Shown here one piece after another: positions 1 through 8,077 of a stretch of 64,000 nt of DNA. The notes beneath the pieces were generated by a model. It was not told where the DNA came from. It made no database searches and saw only the letters and a program-made list of their open reading frames with translations. Position numbers and translations under genes: made by a program. The stretch's first letter is position 1. Every line of letters starts with the position of its first letter. The stretch spans positions 124,001 through 188,000 of the forward strand of contig CALJLN010000039.1 of assembly GCA_937982565.1 (NCBI GenBank). Direction: 5' to 3'. The DNA is from UBA2421 sp002343075 (GTDB lineage Bacteria; Planctomycetota; Phycisphaerae; Tepidisphaerales; Tepidisphaeraceae).

Positions 1-174
1 GCCGGTTCGCTGGCATTGGGACGACAGCGCCTGAGCGCAGTGCGCGACATGCTGCTCACGAGCAATGCCCGAGATGCCGCGACGCGCGTACGATCAATTC
101 CCCCGCAGTTTGCCGCCACACCCGATGCAGACAAGGGCCGCGTGGTAATCACGATCATCGAGAAGAAAAAGTAG
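1..174 (+). CDS. C-terminal end of an OmpA-like protein (partial)
   Basis: The reading frame is open from base 1 and stops with TAG at 172-174, leaving the last 57 residues of a protein that begins outside the window. A segment reading RQRLSAVRDMLL, followed about 30 residues later by KGRVVITI and a lysine-rich tail, resembles the end of OmpA/MotB peptidoglycan-binding domains, where a helix with the pattern S-x-x-R-A-x-x-V-x-x-x-L precedes the final GRxxNRRVEI strand. The match is partial and the usual Asn-Arg-Arg is missing, so the family call is tentative. A coding end is well supported by the open frame. Confidence 0.4.
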   Translation, partial: AGSLALGRQRLSAVRDMLLTSNARDAATRVRSIPPQFAATPDADKGRVVITIIEKKK

Positions 175-396
175 CGGCAATTCGCCGGCCAAAAAATTCT
201 TTTACTTTCTTCCTCCATTCGCATTGACCCACCGTGGGCGCACTTTCATAGTGTTGCGACTTTTGCTGGCCCGGACTGGACTCTGGTTAAGGACGACCAA
301 CCCGCTACGGATGAATGATTCAATTCCGCGCCGTTCTGTTTTTCATCGAGCCTCGAAAGTCGCCTGGAGCGGTGGCCGCGAGGCGTTTTTTGAAGT

Positions 397-403
397 GAAG
401 GAG
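397..403 (+). promoter_or_regulatory. Ribosome binding site that decides the start of the next gene
   Basis: GAAGGAG lies six bases before the ATG at 410. The open frame extends upstream to 224, but only this ATG has a good Shine-Dalgarno sequence. Confidence 0.7.
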
Positions 404-409
404 AGATGC

Positions 410-2707
410 ATGCCAGATCGTCGTCCTCAAGCTGGTTTCATGGAGCAAACTCCGACCTTCATCGAAGCACTGGAGTCGCGCACGCACCTGGCAAACGTAA
501 CCGGCGCCATGGCGCAGTTTCAAGCCGTCACACTATCATTCAACGGGCCGCAATCTTCTGAGCTTCAGTCAAATCCCAACCCGTTTCTCGACTACCGACT
601 GCAGGTAAACGTCGTCAGCCCCAGCGGGAAGGGGTACAGCCTGCCCGGTTTCTTCAACGGCGATGGCAAGGGCGGAGGAAGCGGTACAGTCTGGCAGGCC
701 AAATTCTCCCCGGATGAAGTCGGCACATGGCGATACACTGCCAGCTTTCGTGCCGGGAACCAGGTCGCCATCGATCTAAACCCCGCCGCGGGCACCGCTA
801 CAAGTTTTAATGGCGACTCGGGCAGTTTTAATGTCGGCCCCAGGCAGACGGCGCAAGGGTTTACTGGTAAGGGCAAGCTCCAATACGTCGGCGGGCATTA
901 CTACCGCTTTCAAGACGGCACTTACTACGTGAAAGCCGGCGCAAATGAGCCCGAAAACCTCCTCGGCTACGTCGGCTTCGACAATACGCCAAACGGCTGG
1001 CATAAGTATCAACCGCATGTCGCCGACTGGAAAACCGGCGACCCCGACTGGGGCGGCGGCAAGGGCAAGGCGATCATCGGCGCAATCAATTACATCGCTT
1101 CCACAGGCCTGAATGCCATGTACTTCCTAACGCAAAACGTGGGCGGCCAGACCAAGGATGTCTGGCCGTGGGCGGGCAACGTCAACCGTGCTGGCTCGCC
1201 CAGCAACGACAACACGCACTACGACATCAGCAAGCTCGCCCAGTGGGATATCGTCTTCAACCATATGCAGAAGAAGGGCATCGCGCTTCACTTCATCTTT
1301 GCAGAGACAGAGGAAGCGACAAAGAAAGAACTCGACAACGCAACCCTCGGCACCGAGCGCAAGCTCTACTATCGCGAATTGGTCGCCCGCTTCGGCTACC
1401 ACAATGCCGTCCAATGGAACCTGAATGAAGAGTATAATTGGCGCTACGCCATCCCGCCCGAAACAATCAAGCAGTGGGCAGGATACGTCCGCGCTGTCGA
1501 TCCGTTTGATCGCCCCCTGACAGTCCACAGCCAGGCCTATCAGCAGCGCACATGGGGCTACTTTGTTGGCGATAATCGGTTTGATTCCACCTCGCTTCAA
1601 TACTACCAAGATGTCGCCGGATATGGTCGCGAGGTGGAGGTCTGGCGAACCCGCACCACCGCATCCGGCCGGCCCATCGTGGTCTCAATCGATGAGGCGC
1701 GTGAAACAACCGACACCAACCAAACCGCGCAGCGAAAAGAGTTTCTCTGGCCCACACTGCTCTCCGGCGGCAACCTGGAGTGGTCCACCATCACCTTTGC
1801 CTGGAACGACAACCTCCGTCGCTACGATCAAATCAATCGCGATTCAGGACGCGCCCTGAACTTCATGAAACTCATCCCGTTCTGGCAAATGAACCCCGCC
1901 GACGCGCTGGTCACCGGGGAAACCGGCACCTACGGCGGCGCGCAGGTGTTTGCCAAAAACAACGACACCTACGCAATCTACTTTCCCAACGCCACCAGCA
2001 CTGGTTCCATCAATCTATCCGGCACTACGGGCACCTTTGTTGCCCGGTGGTTCAATCCGCGCACCGGTGCGTTCGAGGGAGCAACCAAGTCCTTCGCCGG
2101 CGGGGGCAGCAGGACGATCGGCGCGCCGCCGGCCTCCAGCGCTGATGACTGGACGCTGCTCATCGCCCGCAGCATCACTGGGAACCCCCCGCCAAGCGCT
2201 CACCCGCCCGTCACCCCCCCGCTGACCACCCCGCCATCTTCCCTGCCGGGCATCACCCGGCTTCGAGGCATGAACCCCGACACCGGCCAACCCTATGCCA
2301 GGCTCGTCAATCTCACGAATAACATGGTCATCAACCTTGCCGATATGCCCACAAGAAGATGGACCGTCGATGCGTCGGTCAGCGGTGCGGCGAAAAGTGT
2401 CCGATTCGTACTTAACGGCCGTACCACGACCGAAAACGCCTCCCCGTGGGCCATGGTCGGCGATCATCCCGACGGCCGATTGAAGTGGGAAACCCTGCTA
2501 CCCGGCACTTACACCCTCTCGGTAACCCCATACACGCAAAGCAACGCCACAGGCACCGCCGGCGCGACGACTACGATCAAGTTTACCGTCGTCAACGCGG
2601 CCAACCGCGCCGCATCACCGCCAAGCATCATCCCCAGCGAGGGCAGCGATCTGGCACGGTTGGCCAGCCTCGCGTCATCTGGCGACATCCTCGATTCTTC
2701 CGCCTAA
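410..2707 (+). CDS. DUF5060-type glycoside hydrolase-like surface protein
   Basis: A 765-residue secreted protein, probably acting on polysaccharide. The ATG at 410 is preferred for its RBS; the extra upstream residues look non-coding. Soon after the start comes EALESRTHLA, a variant of the planctomycete LEPRxxL surface motif, instead of an ordinary signal peptide. Next is a beta-sandwich with the DUF5060 pattern, ending in FSPDEVGTWRY. A barrel domain follows with WNLNEEYNW (Glu340/341, candidate acid/base) and VVSIDEARE (candidate nucleophile). After it come a beta domain like those called putative collagen-binding and a Pro/Thr-rich linker. The last 130 residues look Ig-like. Substrate is not visible. 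The residues fit clan GH-A geometry, but activity is inferred. Confidence 0.75.
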   Translation: MPDRRPQAGFMEQTPTFIEALESRTHLANVTGAMAQFQAVTLSFNGPQSSELQSNPNPFLDYRLQVNVVSPSGKGYSLPGFFNGDGKGGGSGTVWQAKFSPDEVGTWRYTASFRAGNQVAIDLNPAAGTATSFNGDSGSFNVGPRQTAQGFTGKGKLQYVGGHYYRFQDGTYYVKAGANEPENLLGYVGFDNTPNGWHKYQPHVADWKTGDPDWGGGKGKAIIGAINYIASTGLNAMYFLTQNVGGQTKDVWPWAGNVNRAGSPSNDNTHYDISKLAQWDIVFNHMQKKGIALHFIFAETEEATKKELDNATLGTERKLYYRELVARFGYHNAVQWNLNEEYNWRYAIPPETIKQWAGYVRAVDPFDRPLTVHSQAYQQRTWGYFVGDNRFDSTSLQYYQDVAGYGREVEVWRTRTTASGRPIVVSIDEARETTDTNQTAQRKEFLWPTLLSGGNLEWSTITFAWNDNLRRYDQINRDSGRALNFMKLIPFWQMNPADALVTGETGTYGGAQVFAKNNDTYAIYFPNATSTGSINLSGTTGTFVARWFNPRTGAFEGATKSFAGGGSRTIGAPPASSADDWTLLIARSITGNPPPSAHPPVTPPLTTPPSSLPGITRLRGMNPDTGQPYARLVNLTNNMVINLADMPTRRWTVDASVSGAAKSVRFVLNGRTTTENASPWAMVGDHPDGRLKWETLLPGTYTLSVTPYTQSNATGTAGATTTIKFTVVNAANRAASPPSIIPSEGSDLARLASLASSGDILDSSA

Positions 2708-2750
2708 ATCACCGTTTTTTAGCCCCGGTCAGGCATTCTCAGTCACGCTC

Positions 2751-2779
2751 TTTCAAAACAGTTCCGCCGGGGTTATACT
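2751..2779 (+). promoter_or_regulatory. Candidate promoter of tRNA-Ala
   Basis: TATACT at 2774-2779 is a good -10 hexamer 28 bases before the mature tRNA. The matching -35 (TTTCAA at 2751-2756, 17-bp spacer) is weak. Confidence 0.4.
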
Positions 2780-2807
2780 CCGTCGTTCAAAATCAAACTG
2801 CGATCCC

Positions 2808-2878
2808 GGGGCCATAGTGAAATGGGATCACGCGACCATGGCATGGTTGAATTTGGGGTTCAAATCCCCATGGCTCCA
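2808..2878 (+). tRNA. tRNA-Ala (anticodon GGC)
   Basis: A complete 71-base cloverleaf can be folded by eye. The acceptor stem is GGGGCCA/TGGCTCC and contains the G3-U70 wobble pair that identifies alanine tRNAs. The D stem is GTGA/TCAC. The anticodon stem is CGACC/GGTTG with loop ATGGCAT, giving anticodon GGC. The variable loop is AATT, the T stem TGGGG/CCCCA and the T loop TTCAAAT. The discriminator is A and CCA is not encoded. It reads GCC codons, expected to be common in this GC-rich genome. Confidence 0.97.
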
Positions 2879-2886
2879 CTTACATC

Positions 2887-2927
2887 AACCGCCGCCCGCA
2901 TTTTCCTGCGTGCGGCGGTTTTCGTTT
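2887..2927 (+). terminator. Rho-independent terminator after tRNA-Ala
   Basis: AACCGCCGC (2887-2895) pairs with GCGGCGGTT (2912-2920); an inner CGCA/TGCG adds pairs, and a T-rich tail follows. It starts nine bases after the tRNA. Confidence 0.85.
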
Positions 2928-3209
2928 GGCGGGGCAGCTTTGCCAATCTCGACGCCGAGACTCGCCGGAATCTGTCATGACCCCTGTCGCACCCCCGCTG
3001 TCAACCGCTGGGCAAGACGCAATCACAGGCATCGACGACCGTTCGACCGCTTTGTGCATCACGCGCGCAGAGGCGACAGAATCGGCCCCCTTCAATTACA
3101 ATCGCCGCCGCCCGCCGGCCCGGTACAGCACATGAATCAGCCTCCCGCCGGTGCCAGTGAAGAAGAGGCCGAGCGACGAATGTCCATCGTGAACAACCGT
3201 GCAGATAAA

Positions 3210-3437
3210 TCAAAGGTCCCCGGCTCCTTTCTTTCCCGTGCCGACGTCGCGAGCCGGACGTGCCATAGGCCGGCGAGTGCAATGAGGCGGATGATAAATG
3301 AAATCAGTAGTGACCACTTTGATTTCCCCGGCTACGGCGTCCAAGGCTGCCTGAATGGCCAGAGTATCGTCTGTTGTCCCGTCCCCCACCGCGCCGTAGT
3401 CCGTTTTAACGATAATCCAAAACATGCTGCCTCCCAC
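3210..3437 (-). pseudogene. Fragment of a pectate-lyase-superfamily protein
   Basis: A 75-residue frame. Residues 5-36 carry the hallmark opening of pectate_lyase_3/polygalacturonase-like beta-helix proteins: VKTDYGAVGDGTTDDT followed by LAIQAALDA. In complete proteins this precedes several hundred residues of parallel beta helix. Here the similarity stops after about 36 residues and the remainder is Arg/His/Pro-rich with no beta-helix pattern. I read it as a gene remnant or fusion scar. It could be a real short protein, but no folded domain of this family is this small. Confidence 0.5.
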
Positions 3438-3465
3438 ACCAAAAAATAGTTGTCACCCGACGCGT

Positions 3466-4047
3466 TCAGGCGCGCGTTCGGCGTCGTAAGCTAAACCAAA
3501 TCAATGGAACTAAGGTTGCCGCACCAGTCGGTTCGGGCACACCACGCACCAGCAAAGACGTTATGCTGCCTCTCAGATCTACGTTTTGAGTCGGAATGAA
3601 CGCTGAAAAGTCAGCTCGCGTAGCAAGCGCCAAGTTTAGAGTTGGTGGCAGACTGTCATCCGCGAACGTGCCCGGTGGGAACGCAATAGAAATTACATAT
3701 GAAAAACCGTTGTTGATGCTCCAACTGCTCCCAACTTCGTTGATCCCTGTAAGAATCTCACCAAAGCCAGTAAACACGATTGGAGTTGTAGAAGTGGGCC
3801 TTGGAGCAGTCCAAGTCAGATAATCATAGTCTCCCAAGGTCGGTGATGCGGCGTTATCCGGGGCTGCAGGATCAAACCGCACGATTGTCACAAACGTGTC
3901 GCCCGGAGAGTAAATCGTTCCCGTCGTCTGCGTGTAACCCCCCCTAAACTCAAACTCAATCGGCAGCGCCGCGTTCGCGCGCGACGATACGACCGCGCTC
4001 ATCACCATCGCAAACAACCCGATCACAATAGCTTTCGCACTCAACAT
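3466..4047 (-). CDS. PEP-CTERM surface protein
   Basis: A 193-residue exported protein. It starts with a signal peptide (hydrophobic stretch GLFAMVMSAVV ending at ANA-A) and ends with the PEP-CTERM signal: VPEP, a hydrophobic segment of about 15 residues, then RRRTRA. This tail is cut by an exosortase (EpsH/XrtA family), which is not in the window. The middle is beta-rich and low in cysteine with no recognised enzyme motif. A single gene with its promoter presumably in the gap before 4666. The sorting signal is secure; the function of the mature protein is unknown. Confidence 0.85.
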   Translation of the reverse strand: MLSAKAIVIGLFAMVMSAVVSSRANAALPIEFEFRGGYTQTTGTIYSPGDTFVTIVRFDPAAPDNAASPTLGDYDYLTWTAPRPTSTTPIVFTGFGEILTGINEVGSSWSINNGFSYVISIAFPPGTFADDSLPPTLNLALATRADFSAFIPTQNVDLRGSITSLLVRGVPEPTGAATLVPLIWFSLRRRTRA

Positions 4048-4665
4048 GGCTCACCTCAGAACAAAAAGGATTGGCCCCTTGGAAAACGCGCCCATGACTA
4101 ACACCGAAACGCAGCCCTGACACCCGCTGCTAGACAGGACGCTAACGCGCCGTTTCACCAAAGCAAGAAAAATCCGGGGAGAATGGGCCGCGCGGCGTCT
4201 GTATCGTGTGGCAAATGCCGTTCTTGATGTGTCCAAACCTCGTCCTTGCAACCACGCTTTCGGTCTTCCACAAAAAAACGGAGAGGCCCGCCCGCCACTG
4301 ATAGCCCTCTATCCGCGCCGCAGCGACTTTCTTCGTTCGACGCGGCGCGGATTCTTTATAAGCGCTGCGCTTTGCGCGACTGCTGGCGCAGCGCGGGGGG
4401 TAGTAAGGAAAGGATGAATGATGAATTATGAATGATGAATGGGGAGGACGGTGCGCGCTTGGCCTGGGTGCCCTGAAATGCCCGGAAATGCCCGATTTTT
4501 GAAAATAGCGGGAACTACTTAGCCTGAGAATTTTTCGCTCCTGCATGTGGAGGCTTGCTGCGCGGGTGGTGGTCGTCGGGTCGTACGGCGGCACTTGTGG
4601 CGGTAGCAATCGGCGTTGTCACGGCCCGGTTGCTTCCCCAGAACGCGGCGGGGACAATCGCTTGA
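4048..4665. other. 618-bp gap with a short direct repeat
   Basis: No convincing gene on either strand. Two perfect 13-bp copies of ATGAATGATGAAT lie at 4414-4426 and 4428-4440. The rest must hold the promoters of the divergent genes on each side. Confidence 0.5.
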
Positions 4666-5565
4666 ATGTCTAAGCCGCTTATCGTTTCGACCTGGTCGTT
4701 TGGCCAGCGCGCCAACCGCGCCGCGTGGCCTATTCTCTCTGCGGGCGGGAGTTCGCTGGATGCGGTTGAGGCGGCGGCACGGGATGCTGAGGCGGATCCG
4801 GAGAACCATACCGTGGGGCTCGGCGGGTACCCGGACGCATCCGGGCGGGTGAGCGTGGATGCGTGCATCATGGTTGCACCCTCGCGGCGAGGGGCGGTGG
4901 CGGGTGTGCGGCACCACCTGCACCCGATCAGCATTGCGCGAAAGGTGATGGAGCATACGTCGCACGCGCTGATTGTCGGCGCGGATGCCGATGAGTTTGG
5001 ATCGCGGTATGGATTGCCGACGCAGGATCTGCTCACGCCCGCCGCTCACGAGGCATGGACGCGTTGGAAACTAAGCAAGGACAAGCCGACCGGGCCGATC
5101 GCCAACATTGAAGAGAGCAAGACCTGGCCGGACGAAGAAGCGACGCACGATACGATCGGCGTGTTGGCGATCGACGTGCGTGGAGATCTGGCCGGGGCGT
5201 GTACCACCAGCGGGCTGGCGTTTAAGATTCCAGGGCGTGTGGGCGATTCGCCGATCGTCGGACACGGGCTGTACGTTGACCCCGTCGCGGGGGCGGCGGT
5301 GTGCACGGGGCACGGCGAGCTGGTCATGGGCGTCTGCGGCAGTTTCCTGGCGGTGGAGCAGATGCGCCGGGGCGCAACGCCCGGCGAGGCGGCCGCGGCG
5401 GTGATCGAACGCATTCGCGCCTGCTTCGATCTTCGCGACGACGATCAGGTGGGCGTGATCGCGCTCGGCAAAGACGGCCGCTGGGGCAGCGCATCGATCA
5501 AGGCTGGTTTCCGCGTGGCGGTGAAGTCGGGCGAGCGGGATGAGCTTGCCGACGCGGGCACCTGA
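4666..5565 (+). CDS. N4-(beta-N-acetylglucosaminyl)-L-asparaginase / isoaspartyl peptidase family
   Basis: A 299-residue Ntn-hydrolase of the aspartylglucosaminidase type. These enzymes cleave themselves before a threonine, which then becomes the nucleophile that hydrolyses the GlcNAc-Asn bond of glycoasparagines. The cleavage site is THDTIGVLAID, with Thr163 as predicted nucleophile. Also present are the N-terminal GGSSLDAVEAA helix, HTVGLGGYPDASG, and the GHGE segment after the nucleophile, where substrate is held. No signal peptide is visible, so it is probably cytoplasmic. It could prefer other asparaginyl or isoaspartyl substrates. The aminotransferase downstream may be co-transcribed, about 117 bp away. 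Confidence 0.88.
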   Translation: MSKPLIVSTWSFGQRANRAAWPILSAGGSSLDAVEAAARDAEADPENHTVGLGGYPDASGRVSVDACIMVAPSRRGAVAGVRHHLHPISIARKVMEHTSHALIVGADADEFGSRYGLPTQDLLTPAAHEAWTRWKLSKDKPTGPIANIEESKTWPDEEATHDTIGVLAIDVRGDLAGACTTSGLAFKIPGRVGDSPIVGHGLYVDPVAGAAVCTGHGELVMGVCGSFLAVEQMRRGATPGEAAAAVIERIRACFDLRDDDQVGVIALGKDGRWGSASIKAGFRVAVKSGERDELADAGT

Positions 5566-5682
5566 CGGCTTGGCGGGCACGGAAAGAGACCGATTTCGCG
5601 CGCGGTGGGATGCGGCTTGGAGAGCGAGTGTTCGCCTCGGCGGTTTCTCGACCCTTTGCGTTGGTGGTAAGGTAAGAGCACC

Positions 5683-7029
5683 ATGACGACAGCCGAACTT
5701 CAACATAAAGACCGTGAACACCATCTTCACCCGTTCACGCACCACAATGACATGCACCAGTCTGGCACGCATGTCATCACCGGCGGTGAAGGGTGCTTCT
5801 TGTTTGACTCCGAAGGCCGGAAGTTGCTCGATGGGTTGGCGGGGTTGTGGTGTGTCAATGTCGGCTACGGCCGTAGCGAAATCACGGAGGCAGTCTATCG
5901 GCAGATGCAGAAGCTGCCTTACTACTGCAGCTTCTTTAACAGCACCACGGAGCCGGCGATCGAGCTTGCCGAGCGCCTGGCCGGCTTGGCGCGAGGCACG
6001 CGCCTGACGCATACGATTTTTTCCAACAGCGGATCGGAGGCCAACGAAAGCGCGATGAAGCTGATTCGCGGGTATTGGAAGATAAAGGGCAAATCGCCAA
6101 GGAAAACCAAGATTCTCTCGCGCACGTTTGCATATCATGGTGTGGGGATTGCATCGACAAGCCTGACAGGCTTGCCGAGTTGCTATGCGCCTTTTGACCT
6201 GCCGCTGCAAGGATGGATTCATGTGCCGGGGCCATATTCGTGGGGCGCGAACAACGGAATGACGCATGAGCAATATGGCAATTGGTGCATTGATGAAACA
6301 CGACGGATCATTGAGCGCGAAGGCGCTGACACGATCGCAGCGATGTTTGTGGAGCCGATTCAGGGGGCAGGCGGAGTGATTGTGCCGCCGGCGGGATATC
6401 TCGCGGCGCTTCGGCAGTTGTGCCGCGAGAATGATATTTTGTTCGTTGCCGATGAGGTGATTAGCGGCTTTGGCCGGCTGGGCGATTGGTTTGCCAGCAC
6501 GATGTGGCAACTCGATCCCGACCTGATGACGCTGGCGAAGGGCATCACCAGCGGCTATCTCCCGCTGGGCGCGACGATGGTGAGCAGGGATTTGACCGAG
6601 GTCCTAAACACCGGCGGCTATCTTGCGCACGGCTTCACCTATAGCGGTCACCCGGCCACCTGCGCCTGTGCGCTGGCGAATCTCGATATCATCGCGAATG
6701 ACAAACTGATCGAACACACTCGAGACGTCGCCGGGCCGTACATGCAACGGAAACTGGCGGAACTGCAAAGCCATCCGGCGGTGGGCGAAGTTCGCGGGTG
6801 TCAGCTCATCGGCGCGATCGAACTGCTCCCGCGCGGGGGAAGAGGAGAATTGGCGAAGAACCCAAACCAGCTCGGCGTGAAAGCGGCCAACATCGCGAGA
6901 AAACACGGAGTGATCGTGCGAGGCATTCGCGACCTGATTGCGATGTCGCCACCGCTGATCGTAACGACGGCGGAACTGGATCAGTTGTTTGATGCGGTGG
7001 GGACGACGCTGGATGAGTTGTGGTTGTAA
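5683..7029 (+). CDS. Class III PLP-dependent aminotransferase (omega-amine:pyruvate type)
   Basis: A 448-residue fold-type I aminotransferase. SNSGSEANESAMKL binds the cofactor phosphate, EPIQGAGGVIVPP and FVADEVISGFGR (Asp to the PLP ring nitrogen) follow, and LAKGITSGYLPLGA contains the Schiff-base lysine. THHNDMHQSG near the start and GLWCVNVGYGR match enzymes that move the amino group of putrescine, taurine, beta-alanine or similar omega-amines to pyruvate. The sequence does not fix the substrate. Starts at ATG 5683 after a purine-rich GGTAAG. Bases 6910-6939 recur almost exactly at the start of the HicB-like gene downstream. Confidence 0.9.
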   Translation: MTTAELQHKDREHHLHPFTHHNDMHQSGTHVITGGEGCFLFDSEGRKLLDGLAGLWCVNVGYGRSEITEAVYRQMQKLPYYCSFFNSTTEPAIELAERLAGLARGTRLTHTIFSNSGSEANESAMKLIRGYWKIKGKSPRKTKILSRTFAYHGVGIASTSLTGLPSCYAPFDLPLQGWIHVPGPYSWGANNGMTHEQYGNWCIDETRRIIEREGADTIAAMFVEPIQGAGGVIVPPAGYLAALRQLCRENDILFVADEVISGFGRLGDWFASTMWQLDPDLMTLAKGITSGYLPLGATMVSRDLTEVLNTGGYLAHGFTYSGHPATCACALANLDIIANDKLIEHTRDVAGPYMQRKLAELQSHPAVGEVRGCQLIGAIELLPRGGRGELAKNPNQLGVKAANIARKHGVIVRGIRDLIAMSPPLIVTTAELDQLFDAVGTTLDELWL

Positions 7030-7048
7030 GCTGAGGAAATGACGATCC

Positions 7049-7330
7049 ATGAGCACTCTCTACGCAAGCATTCGAGCGGCGATCGCCGACGAGCGATTGC
7101 TGATCTCGTACCACGCCGACGAGCGGTGCGAAGAGCGCTCCCTGACGCCGTGGCAACTAATCGGCGAGTTTGATTCGGCCGAAGTTATTAAGGAAGTACC
7201 TGATAGCCAACCGAATCCTACGATTCTTGTCCGACAGCGATTGGCAGATGGTACAATCATTCTTGTTGTGTGGGCTTGGCTTCAGGCAGAGTCCAAAGCA
7301 TTGATGGTCACGGCGTTCGAGCCAGATTGA
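7049..7330 (+). CDS. DUF4258 small protein, possible toxin
   Basis: 93 residues. The core SYHADERCEERSLTPWQL, then a basic/hydrophobic strand (PTILVRQRLADGTIILVVWAW) and a terminal VTAFEPD, fits DUF4258, a RelE/BrnT-like fold often found in toxin-antitoxin pairs. It begins 19 bases after the aminotransferase stop and is followed 11 bases later by another small gene, so the two small genes probably form a unit. Toxicity is inferred from family and context. Confidence 0.65.
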   Translation: MSTLYASIRAAIADERLLISYHADERCEERSLTPWQLIGEFDSAEVIKEVPDSQPNPTILVRQRLADGTIILVVWAWLQAESKALMVTAFEPD

Positions 7331-7341
7331 CGAGCAATATT

Positions 7342-7560
7342 ATGGAAATGAAGCGAGAGAAGCGGAAACGATGGGTGCAGCGGGGGCGCTACGCGGTGGA
7401 GTTGGACATTGAGGTCGTGTACCCGATGTCGGCCCCTGAAACTGCATGTATCGAACCCGCCACGGCGAAATGGATCGACGAAGTTGCCCGCCGCGCCGCC
7501 GCGGGAGACTTGGCGTACTTGAAGTCGGTGGGGAGAGTGTTTGAAGCGGTAGCGGCGTGA
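7342..7560 (+). CDS. Small partner of the DUF4258 protein, possible antitoxin
   Basis: 72 residues from ATG 7342; a second ATG at 7348 is possible. The start MEMKREKRKRWVQRGRYAVE is very basic, then an acidic strand (VELDIEVVYP) and a helical tail (WIDEVARRAAAGDLAYL). I recognise no DNA-binding motif with certainty. Its position directly after the DUF4258 gene makes an antitoxin role likely. Its TGA at 7558-7560 overlaps the GTG start of the next gene. Confidence 0.6.
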   Translation: MEMKREKRKRWVQRGRYAVELDIEVVYPMSAPETACIEPATAKWIDEVARRAAAGDLAYLKSVGRVFEAVAA

Positions 7561-7787
7561 TCGTGCGCGGCATCCGCGACTTGATTCGAGTCAGCGAGAA
7601 AGCCGACGATGGAAGTTACTCTGCGGATGTCCCTGATCTTCCCGGCTGCACGTCGGCTGGCGATGAGGTTGACGAAGTGAAGCAGCGTATCACAGAAGCC
7701 GTTTCGCTTTATCTTGGAATGCTCCCCGATCAAGGCGCACTTGTTCCATCTGTGATGTCGGCGATTGGCGTCGCGGAAAGGACGTGA
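7557..7787 (+). CDS. HicB-like protein (orphan antitoxin candidate)
   Basis: 76 residues. EKADDGSYSADVPDLPGC followed by GDEVDEVKQRITEAVSLYL is the HicB fold, a degenerate RNase-H-like domain that neutralises HicA mRNA interferases. No HicA is adjacent and the usual C-terminal DNA-binding domain is absent. The GTG start at 7557 overlaps the stop of the preceding gene, implying coupled translation. The first ten residues, (M)IVRGIRDLI, are not typical of HicB but match an internal part of the aminotransferase at 6910-6939 (27 of 30 bases). Confidence 0.7.
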   Translation: MIVRGIRDLIRVSEKADDGSYSADVPDLPGCTSAGDEVDEVKQRITEAVSLYLGMLPDQGALVPSVMSAIGVAERT

Positions 7788-7837
7788 CGCCAGGAGGGTG
7801 CAGGGTTTCATACTATCCACGCAGCGGCGGCGGACTC

Positions 7838-8014
7838 TTACCGCTGGCTCTGCCTCCAAGCCACGAAGGCGTGACCGCCAAAGAGGATCATCGCAAGAAT
7901 CGACGCGAGGATGATGCGCGCCCAAGGGACCCAAAACTTAGGATACAGAGAGGCGTCGAAGAATGAACGCCATGCCCAGACCATCAGGCAAGCAACGATC
8001 CAAAACTCGATCAT
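7838..8014 (-). CDS. Small two-helix membrane protein
   Basis: 58 residues from ATG at 8012-8014. MIEFWIVACLMVWAW forms a first hydrophobic segment, a short polar loop follows, then WARIILASILAMILFGGHAF forms a second, with a basic tail (WRQSQR). The amino acid pattern is clearly that of a membrane protein although the frame is embedded in a longer open one. It is divergent from the helicase gene, with starts about 65 bp apart. No function can be named. Confidence 0.5.
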   Translation of the reverse strand: MIEFWIVACLMVWAWRSFFDASLYPKFWVPWARIILASILAMILFGGHAFVAWRQSQR

Positions 8015-8077
8015 GACAACCACCGCGTGTATGCACAGCTTCTCTCGCACAATCTGATTCTGCGCGCTGTCTACCGC

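Noticed and set aside
2817..3449. A 210-residue plus-strand frame
   Set aside because: It begins inside tRNA-Ala and covers its terminator; the composition is Arg/Pro-rich and resembles no family.
4142..4609. A 155-residue minus-strand frame containing SSFIIHHSSF
   Set aside because: The segment is only the translation of the ATGAATGATGAAT repeat; no other coding sign.
5071..6510. A 479-residue minus-strand frame
   Set aside because: It is antisense to the asparaginase and aminotransferase, both clear families; Arg/His/Ala-rich shadow of GC-rich codons.
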